A stretch of 64,000 nucleotides of DNA. Source: Tethya wilhelma (Eukaryota; Porifera; Demospongiae; Tethyida; Tethyidae). This document shows positions 48,693 through 63,924 of the stretch, in pieces. Where the stretch lies: assembly GCA_964030475.1 (NCBI GenBank), contig CAXIPT010000005.1, forward strand, positions 1,928,778 to 1,992,777. Reading direction: 5' to 3'. The position numbers and the translations under genes are program-made. The notes beneath the pieces are model-generated. The model was not told the origin of the DNA. It saw only the letters and a list, made by a program, of their open reading frames with translations, and did no database searches. Numbering within the stretch: position 1 is the first letter of the stretch; every line of letters begins with the position of its first letter.

Positions 48693-50494
48693 ACACTGGG
48701 CTATAGAATCACTGTTGTTTATCATTAAAGACATTAAATTGTATTTGAGCATGGTGTTAGGCTGTAATCCAATTAGAACCATTTGCCAACACCTCTCTTG
48801 TAATTCAATGTCCAGACTGTGTGCTAGACAACCCTCCACACAACACACAACACACAGAGAGAATAGTGGGTTCCAGCTTATGCTGGGAGAGAAACCAGAG
48901 CTATTGACTGACAGAGAGTTTCTAGCAGACATTTGGAGGTGATAATGAACACCAACAACATTAGCAGAGATTGGCAGAGAAGACAGACACTCTACCACAC
49001 AGCACAGACAGTGTTTGAAAACACAGTTACAGGACAGGAGAGAAATGGTACTTACAGGACAAAATAGCAATGATATTAGCAGGACAGGATAGCAATGATT
49101 ATTAACAAGACAGGACAGCAATGGTTACTAACAGGACAAGACAATAATGAGAGCTATGAGTCAGGATAGAAACACTTACGGGACAGGGATTGAGATGATG
49201 ACATCAGAGAGCTCCAAATACTCTTGCTGGAGTTCATATTCAATATTGACATCGCACTTTCCTGCATTCTCAGAGGGCCAGCAGTTTACTGCGTGTGAGT
49301 GCATGTGTGTACACACAAAGTATGGGAGAGTGCATCGTAACACCCAAATTGCCATAATTGCTATAATTAACAGTAATGGTCTGGGCCACCAGTGGACGCT
49401 ATCACATTTCAATGTCCAATAATTAACTAATGCATTTTCAATTACTCATCAACACTAGTTATGCAGCGGGCCAGCTGGTGTGGGACCAGAGGCAGCAAGC
49501 AGGCATGCCACGCGTGGGCAACACCACTAATTGTACGACATTAACTAACGGACATCAATTCCTACAATGTGTGTGTAGCTGTTATCCAAACACGACACAC
49601 ACAGCACTCCGGTGGTATTAGTGTGTGTGTGTGTGATAACAGTGGCAGTGGTGGTTGTAGTCGACAGTGATATGAGGTGGGGCAGGGTGGGGACAACCTT
49701 CAGGCTACCAGACATACTTGATTCAATATAAACCTCAATGCAATCACTTTATACAATTACCAGCAAATTAGCAAATTGTAGTCAACTATGCCGACCTCCC
49801 ACTGGAGGCTAATCAAGCGTGAGATGAAAGACACGAGGAGAAAGGAACTCTCACGCACACTCACACATGTACACGGCATATTTTCCCCTTCCTTCTTCTT
49901 CTTTTTCTTGAAGTGAAGGGGCTAGCACCAAGGCTAGCTACGAAGCTACTACTGCACAGCTTCAAATTTCAATGGGACAAAAATCTGGTGAAAAGCTTAC
50001 CTTTGTGTTTAAATTATATTGTGAATCAACAAATGTTAATCTCTATACCATAATTAAAGCTTACGAAAAATCTGTGAAAAAACAGTCCGACCCCCCCTCC
50101 CAAAACCCTTCTAAAAAAACCCCCCCCAAAAAAAACACTTCCAAAAACAGGTTTTATATTTAGCGAATTTCACAAATCCACCATCATATTCACGAAAAAT
50201 ATAGACTATGGTTAGGGTCTGAGGCACCCAACCTAAAAAAAAAAACCCACTACAAATTGATACTATATCTCAATCAGTGCAAGCTAAGCTATTAGCACAT
50301 CCCCCCTATAATTATTACAAAAGGTAAGGTAATGCGACTCACTTGTCATGGGCATGAGGGACTCATCTGTGGTTTGCATCCTCCACTTCAAAACACCCAC
50401 GTCCTGGTTGAGGGGGAAGGCCTTTCCTTCGTGTTTTAGAGCAATGATGTTTTTTTGGTTGAAGAGTTGCTTGTCAACATTAGGATGGGTCTGA

Positions 50495-50559
<65 letters not shown>

Positions 50560-51504
50560 TGTGAGTGAGTACGAGTGTGAGTGTGTGTGCATGTGTGTGT
50601 GAGAGTGAATGATATCAGCAAGGGTCCATTAGCAATTGCATTAGTACATTCTGTTTTGACGCTGAAACAATTAGAACGGTATTTTTCCATTTCGTTTCTA
50701 CATTCCCATAGGGATTGCCACACCCCCCATTAACATGTGTGTAGTGACTCCACACAAACATCTGCTGTGACGAAGCAGTTCACTGGAAAGATGAGAATAC
50801 CCAGAAAAGAGAACAGTCTCTCACACGCTCACACACTCACGCCACCACCACCCTGGACAAGCTGCTTTACAGAGCAACGCTTAGACCAAACACCAGCCAG
50901 TGCAAAGTCAGAGGTTGAAGAGTTTGACCAAATATGGTGAAACTTGAGAGAGATTGGGACTAGAGCTGAGCAGTAATGAGGCTCTAAGCAGCTTGAGTTG
51001 ATACCTGTGTATGTGTGTGTTATGGTTAGTAGTGGCACCCCACCCCAGTATGGCTCCATTAGCACCCATCACCATGTGTTGGTCATCAAACAAACACACT
51101 CTAATGAGCTAATGAGTGGTTAGGTAGGGCCCCAGTGATGATGGGTGGGTGGTGAGTGTATGGGACAACAAACAATGGCGTGCAGGCGAACAATTTGAAC
51201 AATCATTTGTAACTTATTAACTCAATTCCAAGTCAACACATATTCCGAGTGTACACACATACCGACCACATACGAGTGAAGGTACATGATTTATGGTACA
51301 AACGCTACAAATGTGATGTGTGTAGAGGAATTTGTACCTGGAATTGAACCGATCTCTGTTCTTGGTTGTCAATGGCGACTTTCACCATGCCGTACTCTGG
51401 GTCCGATATTCTTAACATTATGATGCCCAATATTTCCATGTTCTGAAGACCACCATCTCTGCCAGCTACCAGCACCATCTTCTCTGACTGCTTCAAGTGA
51501 ACAC

Positions 51505-51578
<74 letters not shown>

Positions 51579-54286
51579 NNNNNNNNNNNNNNNNNNNNNN
51601 NNNNNNNNNNNNNNNNNNNNNNNNNNNNNNNNNNNNNNNNNNNNNNNNNNNNNNNNNNNNNNNNNNNNNNNNNNNNNNNNNNNNNNNNNNNNNNNNNNNN
51701 NNNNNNNNNNNNNNNNNNNNNNNNNNNNNNNNNNNNNNNNNNNNNNNNNNNNNNNNNNNNNNNNNNNNNNNNNNNNNNNNNNNNNNNNNNNNNNNNNNNN
51801 NNNNNNNNNNNNNNNNNNNNNNNNNNNNNNNNNNNNNNNNNNNNNNNNNNNNNNNNGTGTGTTATTGTTGTTCAGGTGTGTAGTTGGTGGCTCTGTTAGA
51901 ACACGAGTTACTCCCATGCTAGTCAGCTTCCCCACCCTACTGTACCTTTCATGAGATGGCGTCTTCACGACGCTTGCAGCCGGTTGTCTCGGAGCTGTGG
52001 CACTCGTCACACCTAGAGCGGTTGGGAGATCAAAGAGATCAAATCAATTATAGTTGATTAACGACAGGGAGGAACTCACGTTGTCCTTCCGATACTAGTT
52101 TATCGACAAACGAATCGACATCTTTTCCTTTCTTTCCCAATTTCATTCCTCCACCTGATGGCCTTGATCGACCACTACTGGGAGTGAGTGAGTGTGTGTG
52201 TTTGTGTGTGGCCAAAAGGGTGTTAGGAGGGGGCTGTTGCATTGATGTTTATCGCTGTTATTGCTGCTTCGAGTACCCACAAATTTCCAAATAAAAGCAC
52301 CACAATTAATGCAGCCATACAGTACTATATACAATATCCTATAACTACACCCAACATTAGAGTTGTATGCCATCTGTGAACGATAACACTGTTTCCTGCA
52401 AAAAGGAATAGGGGGGCACTCTCCCCTCCTTTCAAGCACCTCCCTCCCCAAACAAATACATATAAAACTACTAATTTTCATACAATTTTAAGCAACTCCA
52501 CCCCCTCTTTATTCACATTTGTCGTGTGGGATAATTTACTATGTAGAGTGGATCAGTAGTACTGCAACTGTCATGCATCAACACAACAGGACATGGTTGC
52601 ATGCAATGCAGACCCACTCCCTATACTTACTCTTCCTCCTGTTCTTACATCACTGCCATGGTATAAACTAATGCAGCAATGCCTTATGCAGGAGGGCAAA
52701 CCCCTCCCAGTGGGTGTGGTGACCACACCTACCTTGAGCCTCCACCGTAGGAGTACTTAGGGATGTCCTGAGGAGGCAGGCTCTCCACCATCGGACCCAT
52801 GCCACCACTTTTGAAGTCATGTGATCCAAACCCGCCCCCTCCAAATCCTCCCGAGTAGTGTGACCGTCCCTCTTTACGAGCCTCTCTCTTGGCCAACTGC
52901 AACTCCTTGGCTTTTCTCTTCATCTCATCCTTGGCCTCCTTCTCCCGGGACTGTGGGTAGAGAGGAGGACAGACCACTCATAACTGATGACCATTACCAG
53001 CTACTGTACATTATAAAGCCCAAAATTTGTGGCACAAAACGTCCGTCTACAAATGTTTCATAATGTTTGGAATGTAGTATGTTTGGAGATCATAGTTTTA
53101 CCAATTAAACAAAATTGAATTGTTTACACCAAAGAGACAACTTTATTATATACTCAGTATATAGTGGAGCTTTCAATCGTGTCGACCCTTTACCAGACAC
53201 CCACCTTTCTCATGGCCTCATAGACCTTCTCTTCATGTGAGTCCATATCAGTGAACGTTCTGATCTGAGCCAAGTTGACATTCTCACGATAGCCGAGGGC
53301 CACTATCTCATCAAATGCAAAGATAAGATCAAACGCGTTATCTAGCACTTCCTGTTCGTCCAGAGAAGAGCAATACTCTGGAATCTACACACAACGAAAG
53401 CACAATAGTCAACACTATAGCACTATAATGTAGAATTGGGTTACTGCATGTACACAACTTATTCCAATAATGTGCTTCTTTTGAAGATAAAGGAAAGAAG
53501 ATTACCGTAAAAGTGGAAATATTGGCGGTACATTAAATTTGGCGGTTTGGTGATCGGCGCAAAACCGCCAAATTAAATGCGTGCAAACTGTTTTTTGCAC
53601 TATTGCAATACATTACGCAAGGGAGGGAAAATGCCAAATTTAAAACCGCCAATATTTTGTGGGAAGTGGTCTGAGCAAAATCGCCAAATTAATGCCCGCC
53701 AATATTTCCACGTTTACAGTATGTGCGGTGAATGTGTGCTAAGCAGCAAAGTATAACTCAACCCTTGTAAGTATCAGTGAATGTATCATAGATGTAGCAT
53801 ACACATCACTGAGAAAATTCAGTTTGCAGGTTAAATGACTTACAACTCGTGAGAAGAGTCTGAGGGTTTCCAAGTCTTCGAGGATATTACTGGTTTTGGT
53901 TGTGATGAGCACCATATAGAGTTTCTCTAGAGGTTGGTAGACATAGCGTACACTCTCTGTTTCTACGAATGTGTGCTGAACTCCACCACTGCCTTTAAGT
54001 TTAGGGAAAGCTGCCAGCAAACCTTCAACACGAGCTCTGCTCATGTCGACAAACTGCCGTGATACCAGAGCTGGAAACAACCACACACATCAACGAAAGT
54101 GAAAGAATGCATACAATATGGTACAATGGAGTATAGCAACATGGCTAGAAACACATTGGAGCGTACCTTTGCCCTGTTTAGTACACACAGCGGCTGCTAA
54201 GAGGACCTGTTGCACAAATGGTGAGGATTAATTAGAATCGTCAACGGGTCATTAGCTTTCAATGCACTAGAAGACACACTTACCAT
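45016..54286 (-). CDS. ARCN1: Coatomer subunit delta
   Basis: Delta-COP of the COPI coat, Golgi-to-ER traffic. Exons: 54284-54286 (coding part is just the ATG), 54167-54206, 53844-54070, 53205-53384, 52733-52950, 52080-52177, 51946-52012, 51337-51503, 50343-50490, 49180-49288, 47128-47332 and 45016-45105. Phases agree wherever checked. Motifs: [103 protein letters not shown] and [15 protein letters not shown] (mu-homology domain), with C-terminus [17 protein letters not shown]. The N run at 51579-51856 is purely intronic, so the coding sequence is complete. This is the longest gene here; introns are 0.1-2.0 kb. Confidence 0.95.
45106..47127. other. 2-kb last intron of ARCN1
   Basis: Separates the final 90-nt coding exon from the rest. 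It contains a GA microsatellite (46722-46752), a GT tract touching the donor (47102-47120) and AT-rich unique sequence; I recognise no nested gene. Confidence 0.6.
48645..48690. repeat. (GT)n microsatellite in ARCN1 intron
   Basis: GT tract preceded by imperfect GTGTGATGT units. Confidence 0.9.
50500..50605. repeat. (GT)n microsatellite in ARCN1 intron
   Basis: Long GT tract with GC and GA interruptions, starting about 10 bp from the acceptor of exon 50343-50490. Confidence 0.95.
51504..51578. repeat. (GA)n microsatellite next to assembly gap
   Basis: Pure GA for about 75 bp, then an N run (51579-51856). It begins at the acceptor of exon 51337-51503. The gap probably reflects failure to read through this repeat. 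Confidence 0.95.
51579..51856. other. Assembly gap (N run)
   Basis: 278 N bases within an ARCN1 intron; the flanking exons join in phase, so no coding sequence appears lost. Confidence 0.98.
52383..52517. repeat. Dispersed repeat, copy 2 of 2 ('GTGTTTCCC'), inverted
   Basis: Reverse-complement relative of 34736-34896: shares cactctcccctcctttcaag, cacctccctcccca and caaatacatataaaactact. It is in an ARCN1 intron. Confidence 0.7.
53503..53721. mobile_element. MITE-like inverted-repeat element, 'ATATTGGCGG' family
   Basis: Ends taccgtaaaagtggaaatat and the complement of atatttccacgtttacagta are inverted repeats; ggcggt/accgcc blocks inside extend the pairing. It is in an ARCN1 intron, with no ORF. 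A related but weaker sequence (caatatttccggc, 63343) lies downstream of the 2OG-oxygenase exon. Confidence 0.75.
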
Positions 54287-54633
54287 GATACGCTGAATTA
54301 TATGCTGTGTGATTAACTACTAGTAAAAACAGGGCTCCAGTAGCAGACCTTTGCAGCTTTTTGCTGTCCCTATTGTTCTTGTACCACTGCCACGTCGGAA
54401 TTCAATTTTTCAAGCATGCTCACATAAAATTTTCAGGTAATTAGATAACAATCTGTCGTGTATAACAATAGCGCTAAATTCAAAAATATGTGCATGTAAT
54501 TAGTATCATGACATTATGTATGTAGATGAGTCAGAATTGATATTCAGGATGCTTTGGGCTTTTTCACTGGTCTGTATCAGGAAAGAGAGAGAGAAAGGAT
54601 GAATCATCTACTTCAAGGAGTGACATAGTCAAC

Positions 54634-56042
54634 CTACCTGTACACACCAACCACTACAGCATGGTCTCTTTCATAAGGCTCTAGCGTGATCTGTTCCTGA
54701 GGCTTCAGCTTGTCTGCTTGTAGCTTCTTAATCTCTCCAGCAAACACTTTAGTAGGCTCCGCAGTTGAATCAATGCAATTGGCCTGCACATATTGATAAA
54801 TGCACATTGTACATTGCATGTATAGCAGTATAGGACAAGGTGATCCATACCTTGATTGAAATGACAAAGTGTCCTTGGTTCTTGAGAAAATGCTGGGCAT
54901 TGATTGAAACAATTCTGGCTTGATCAGGTTGTGCCACGTCAGCAAATACCACATCCACCATTCCTAAAAATTAACCGACATAGACAAGTTAACAGTGCAT
55001 CACATGATAGGAGCTGGCTTACCAAGCAACATTCTGTACTTGTGTGGATGCCTGGCGTCTTCAATGATGGGAATAATATTGGTCCTCTTCTTGGCCACAT
55101 TGATGAGGTCCCTGCCTGAGCGATGGGAGAACTCCACAGCATACACCAGTCCTTCCTGAAATTATCAAAGACAATCAATATGTCAGGCTCAAGTAGAGAC
55201 TTGTTGCCAGCAAAATGATTCGACATTGGTGATGATATAAACTGGTTGAGATGATAATTTATACAAAAACTCACAGGTCCTACAATGTCTGCAACATGTG
55301 ATACAGTAGTTCCAGAAGCTGCTCCGAGGTAGAGCACTTTGGATCCTGGTTTGATGTGAATCTTATCGACTCCTCCTAGAATGGCAGCAGCTAGTTTACT
55401 ACGAAATGGATTCCACACACGATACTCAATCTTGGTGCCTTCAGCTTCACCCTGCACAAACAAAGCACAATCATAAGAAAGAGCTCACAGTGGTGCCATG
55501 ATGAGCATGTACCCACCTCAATACTGATTCTTTTCTCTCCATACACAGACTCTCCAGGAATAAGGTTCTTAGTCACTAGTGCATCTTCTTTTCCACGTGC
55601 TATGAAAACGCCTGAAAAAACAACAACAAAAAACGTCGTTCGATGGTCTCCACAGAAACATACACACACCTTCGTGTCGATGAGGTTCGATGATCACTTT
55701 CTTTCCACCTCTCATTCCACCACCTCCTCTTCCGAATCGACCTCCTCCGCGACCTCTTCCGGGACTCTTGAACCCTCCCCCACGCCCACCTCCGCCTCTC
55801 CCTCCACGGCCACCACGCCCACCTCTGCCTCCTCCACCTCGTCCAAATCCACCACGACCTACAGCAGATCACAAGCACATGAACAAATGATAGAAAGATA
55901 AATTATACCATTTGTGAACAATACTAAACAATATAGGGGGAAAGCTTTCTATCTTATTTTATAAACAGATCAATCGATTCCAATACAACTAATATTGATG
56001 TACAGCAGCGTTAGATTATGTAAAATTACCTGGTCTTCCCAT
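54634..56042 (-). CDS. FBL: Fibrillarin, box C/D snoRNP 2'-O-methyltransferase
   Basis: Nucleolar rRNA 2'-O-methyltransferase. Exons 56030-56042, 55670-55858, 55517-55611, 55275-55451, 55023-55155, 54851-54963 and 54634-54783. The N-terminus is a glycine/arginine-rich (GAR) domain with RGG and GGRGG repeats (exon 55670-55858). The methyltransferase fold follows: [18 protein letters not shown], the SAM-binding [55 protein letters not shown] and the C-terminal [16 protein letters not shown]. The catalytic Lys/Asp/Lys/His set appears conserved. The first exon encodes only MGRP plus one base. An NRF1-like palindrome lies about 67 bp upstream of the ATG. Confidence 0.96.
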
Positions 56043-57135
56043 TTTCAGCTCAAGTTTCACACTAGCAACTTCGGCTATTCAATCTTTTGTCAGGCCATGT
56101 GACTTTCACGCATGCGCAATAGAAACCGTCCGTCATCTTGGGAAAGCCGCAAAGTAAATCGCTACAGATAATTTTTGGCGGGCTTTCTCGCTCCTAATAC
56201 CGCCTTTCATTTGAACTGTTCGCCGTGAACGGACCAGAGAAAGTCAAGAATAAGTCAACAGGGAGAGTTACTCTTTCTTACCGACCGTTTGACGGAGCAA
56301 AGACAACTGTATTAGAGTTGTTGACAAAGCTTTCTCCCGTGTGTTGTAAGGTATGATGTAAACTAAGCTTTGGTGAAGCTTTTCACACTTTGTATGAGTG
56401 TGGAAAGCTATGTTTTAGTTGATTCATTGTTATTTGGGGCAGTATAAGTTGATTCAGACTGGAATCAACGGGTATTTGTCAGCCAAGAACATACACGGTA
56501 GCCATATTTGATGTGTGACGTTCACCGTCCTACTTGCTACACGTTTGAGCGATATAAAGAGCACTCAAATACTAGTAGCTCTCAAGTCATACACCTTTCT
56601 AGATAGTGTAGCACCACTGTCTTTATCTTTTTGAGGGTCCGCACTTGACACAGTTTCAAACTAATTGTGTTGTCCTGTTTTGAAAGACCCATAATTTCAA
56701 AGGTTCATTCTCTGGTACTTTCCCTGTGTGTCCAATGAGGTTTCTCAGTCACTATCAACCACTTCCAGTCTAGGCATTAGGAAATCTGTGTACTTGAAAT
56801 AACATTAGCTTCCTTGTTGACAACTTAGTGTCAGTTGAGTGGTCCAACTGATATCAGCTGGTGGACAAATTCACCAACATGTATAAAGTATAAAAATGTT
56901 AGAGGTGTCTGTATCCTATGGTAAAAATTATGGGCCCTGTACATGTATGAGTGTGATAGGACTTCCTGTCCCCCTCTCTCTACAGTTGTGTGTGAGAGTG
57001 TGTGTTGTTTGATGTTGGTAGGGCTAGGCCACATTCTTGTGTGTTCCCGCCAGCTGGTGGTGTTGATGGTGTGTTTACTCATTATCATTATCCCATGTCC
57101 CCCCCTACACAGCTCCACTAACAACAGTGCGTGCG
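56043..57135. promoter_or_regulatory. Divergent spacer FBL/DYRK1
   Basis: 1.1 kb holding the fibrillarin promoter and the 5' part of the DYRK1 gene. DYRK1 5' UTR exons are likely here: a good acceptor (ctacacag) precedes the ATG-containing exon. I cannot place the transcription starts. Confidence 0.5.
56109..56118. promoter_or_regulatory. NRF1-like palindrome CGCATGCGCA, FBL promoter
   Basis: Lies 67 bp upstream of the fibrillarin ATG in the spacer shared with the divergent DYRK1 gene. Function inferred from the known motif. Confidence 0.55.
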
Positions 57136-60393
<3,258 letters not shown>

Positions 60394-60528
60394 CTGCTCT
60401 TTCTTACTACTACTGCTACTTGTGTGTACACGTATTTGTTCATTGCTGTATATCAATCACTCCAACTATTTGCACAAGAAAAAAAATTATTCCGTAAAAC
60501 AATGAGAATAGTTTAACAGAAGTCTTGG

Positions 60529-61452
60529 CTATACTAGACAATGTTTTAGCATTTGCTTGAATTTTTGGCTGGGAATGGCATCTAGGTTTTCAAGAGTGGG
60601 CTGGGTTGCATCTTGGATCTTCATCCTGTATGGGCAACAAAATCGCACAATAGTGTAATTTTTATAGCAGTAATGAAAGGATAATAATGAACAGACTACA
60701 GTAACTGAAATGGGGGTATCAGATAGGGGCGAACCAGTTTCTTCAACCAGTACAAAATAATGCACTCTTATCCGTTGAACTATGAAATCATCACACTACC
60801 CCCTTTGGTTTCATGACAATAAAACTGCCATCTTTAATACATTAGTATCACGATGGTTATATGATTAATATTGAACTGTGCTTATCCCGTTTACCATTTT
60901 CTTCTGTACATTTTGCAATTCTTCTCACGATTGCCTCAAGTCAGAAGTAAAAGCACATACAGTAGCAGTCACTGTTTCTTGATCCTATTCCATGTCTCAG
61001 AAACGCAACCCCTATAATTTTGCAAGCACACTAAAGTTACCAATACTCTGGTATAAAAAGAGCATCAGATTTATTTTATCACTGTTTACTAGTCATCACT
61101 CACACCTGCGTGTGTACAGCAAGACCGCAAAACAGGTTCATCATCATATGCTCAAATGTGATTTGACACTTACCACTTCTTAGCCATGAAACTGGACCCA
61201 GGCTTCAACATGACCAAACCTAAAAGTATTAGTCTTAGGTAAATTATACTGAATTGAAGTATTGATTCGTAAGACTTGGTAGTTATAGTCATGGGGCATA
61301 TAATCTGTTGACATCAGTCTGTTAGTGTTCAGCATCATTGAGTTGATATCAAAGATTCAACTCTCTGCTGTCCCTATGAGTCATCCTTTGTCAATAGCCA
61401 AGCACATACAAAATACTTACTTCAAAGAATATATCTAAAGCATCATGGGAGC
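60529..61452 (-). CDS. Unrecognised small protein, three exons seen
   Basis: Exons 61421-61452, 61174-61219 and 60529-60625 join in matching phases and give GSHDALDIFFE, LVMLKPGSSFMAKKW and MKIQDATQPTLENLDAIPSQ plus about 11 more residues to the stop. All have proper GT-AG ends. No start codon is assigned; the 5' end probably lies toward 61690, head to head with PFDN2. I do not recognise the family. It has no visible membrane segment. The in-phase joins and intron structure make it more than a chance reading frame, but it is not certain. Confidence 0.45.
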
Positions 61453-61717
61453 CTGCAACAGAGAGAAAAACAAATACATAGTTTTCAAAAACAATTTGAA
61501 CAAGTTGGGAGTAGCCAATAAAAAATGACAGGTTTTGTGGCAAATCAGCAAAGTACTTTGTTAGTCAGCATAGAAGAGTATCTCAGAGAGATTCCCATTA
61601 TTTCTGTCATCATTATTGCCGTGATAAGTACGTTCAAAGCGGATCTTACAACCATACACGTACACTCACCTAATGCTCAACCTTCTCTTTGGCGACCACG
61701 TGTTTTTGATTGTTAAC

Positions 61718-61726
61718 TGCGCATGC
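61718..61726. promoter_or_regulatory. NRF1-like TGCGCATGC and nearby E-box, PFDN2 promoter
   Basis: TGCGCATGC lies 20 bp before the PFDN2 ATG, and CACGTG at 61698-61703 is just upstream. Position suggests a small bidirectional promoter shared with the minus-strand gene. Confidence 0.55.
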
Positions 61727-61745
61727 TCGTAATGCACACAGTAAT

Positions 61746-62427
61746 ATGGCTTCGAAAGGTAGCAGCAAGAAGGAGGACCCACAAGCCCAGGAGAAGATTA
61801 TTTCAAAGTTTCAACAGTTAAGATCAGAGCAGAGAGCCATTGCTGGCAAGTTAACAGAGCTAGAAGAGGAGAAAAATGAACATAGGTGAGTTGTTCTAAA
61901 TAATGCGCACCCACAATACAATTCCTGACATGATCTCTGTTCACTAGGTTAGTGGTTGAGACTCTAAAGAAGGTTGATCCTGGAAGGAAATGTTTCAGGA
62001 TGGTGGGAGGAGTGTTGGTCGAGAGAACAGTAAAAGATGTACTGCCAGCATTGGAGCATAACTTTGAACAGGTAGACTAATAGACCTTTATCATAATAAA
62101 TGTGAACTGAATTAAGATAGTGCACACAGCCATTTCTAGTATGATTTGTCAGAATTTGTTGCTAGAATCTTGTGTATGTTAGTCACTTTTTATCTTCTCC
62201 TAAAAATAGTTTTCAACTTATCTGTGATACAGTATTGTCACCTGTTCTGTTCTCTGCAGTTGTCTCTGTTGATCAAGAAGCGGATGGAGATGTTGACTGA
62301 GAAAGGAAAAGAAGTGAATGCCTTTAGAGAAAAGTATGGCATTAAAATAGTGGATGACAGAGAAGAGAAGGACTCTAAAGCCCCAGATACAACTTCTAGT
62401 TCAGCTGTTGGTGTACTAGTTTCATGA
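61746..62427 (+). CDS. PFDN2: Prefoldin subunit 2
   Basis: Beta-type subunit of the hexameric prefoldin chaperone that hands actin and tubulin to CCT. Exons 61746-61885, 61948-62071 and 62260-62427 give about 143 aa, the usual length. The two-helix coiled coil (EKIISKFQQLRSEQRAIAGK ... LLIKKRMEMLTEKGKEVNAF) flanks the beta-hairpin KCFRMVGGVLVERTVKDVLP, which is the PFDN2 signature. The C-terminus is Ser/acidic-rich. Confidence 0.95.
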
Positions 62428-62871
62428 TAGTGGTAGTATGGTATTGTATTGTAACTTGATATAACATTCATTATTGAAATAAACCAATTAATGCAAGTTG
62501 AATTGGATAAAGCGTTAGATTGTTTTCAATTACACAGTTGCCATTCTTCTTTGGTATCTTGTAGTACTTCTATGGCTCAGTAACTAGACATGTAGCTAGC
62601 ACAATTTGACTACTTTATGCATGGGGTGGTTCAAGTTCATTCTTATTCATTTCAGGATGCATCAGATATTACTTTGACACATACAGTGTTGCCATAGATT
62701 TTGAATTTTTTTAATCGTAAACACATGCAACAGAAAACAACTTAAACAGTATATTATAATAATATTATGACAATTACATAAGATATTTTTACTGCAGTAC
62801 AAGTCACTTCAGCTTCTTAGATGTTATTCAGTTCCGTTGTAACAATCATACACTGTGCCAATTAAATCGGT
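62428..62871. other. Convergent spacer, PFDN2 to 2OG oxygenase
   Basis: AT-rich sequence with poly-A signals (aataaa at about 62478). Nothing else recognised. Confidence 0.6.
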
Positions 62872-63802
62872 CTAGTTAGCACCAGGCAGTATGTGGATAG
62901 TTTTCTTAAACCTTCTATCACAGTCTTCTCGAGCTGATATTGGAGGGTACTTAGCATCTCCACCATTTATTGGTATTAGTATCACATCATTGTCTGCATG
63001 AGCAAAATAGCCCAACGACTGTCGGACTGATTCTCTTAGCTTCTTGTCCTTTGGAACCAGAACTCGATGAGGCTGTATGTGATGTGTATGTGTCATAATC
63101 AATTGCAGAACAGTTACTCTAGCAATAATAATGTTTTGGGTTAATTCTTTAAATTAATAATATTATGTACAGTTATGCACTCTCGTGCACGTGAAATAAA
63201 ACCACCATGCCAATTATTTTTTGTATCCCTTCAAAGTTAAGAAATAATTTTACTTCATCGTGGTGTTAATAAAGAAGCGGACACGTATATGTGTGGTTGG
63301 AAATATTGACTGTCAAATATTTAATGGTTTGGTATATCCCTGTCAATATTTCCGGCTCTATGGTATGCACTAGCTAGAGCAAAGAGTGTGGAATGAAGTA
63401 AATCCTCTACTTGTAGCACTTACTGAAGCAATGTATATATCATTAGTCAAGCTTTGTATGGTATATCCCAGATTGACCAGTACAGCGTCAGGCATATATG
63501 GCACATCAATATATCCTCCATCTCGTCGTCTCACCTGAAGAAAATTTAATGCATCACACATACACTTCAGTTCTAAACACCGTGGCCTTGCATCTGATGA
63601 TCATGCCCATTACCTGCAGTCCTCCACCAGGGCTTTGAAAGAGCAGAGTGATGGAGCCATAGTCCACGTGCTCTCCACACCTCACTTGGTTCTCTTTGAT
63701 CTCACCCATCAGTGGAGGGTAGTAGTTGGCCCTCATATCGGACAGGTTTTCCTCAGGACCAAGTCCTTGTTTGTGGTGAGTCTTCACAAAATAGAGTGGA
63801 TC
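62872..63802 (-). CDS. Isopenicillin-N-synthase-like 2OG-Fe(II) oxygenase, 3' exons
   Basis: Exons 63614-63802, 63424-63534 and 62872-63072 join in phase; the 5' part lies beyond the window's right end or in exons I could not find. Motifs of the DIOX/IPNS-like family: RANYYPPL, the iron-binding H-x-D in GEHVDYGSITLLFQ, GGLQV, DAVLVNLGYTIQSLTNDIY and the second His in SPHRVLVP. The C-terminus contains YPPISAREDCDRRFKKTI. This is a different 2OG-oxygenase branch from the BBOX1-like pair. Substrate unknown. In animals such genes are patchily distributed and often bacterial- or plant-like, so transfer is possible but not shown here. Confidence 0.85.
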
Positions 63803-63924
63803 CTATTCAATGTCACAAAAAATTATGAATCATGAAGGTGTAATGATGAAATCGGAAGCAATATAGTCTGCATGGCATAGTCAGATCTAGTAGCAGCTAT
63901 GTTAACTCATAAATAGTAAGTCTT

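Noticed and set aside
50075..50260. C- and A-rich tract (ccccccctcccaaaaccc...) as G-quadruplex or telomere-like sequence
   Set aside because: Irregular homopolymer runs with no telomere unit; only low-complexity intron sequence.
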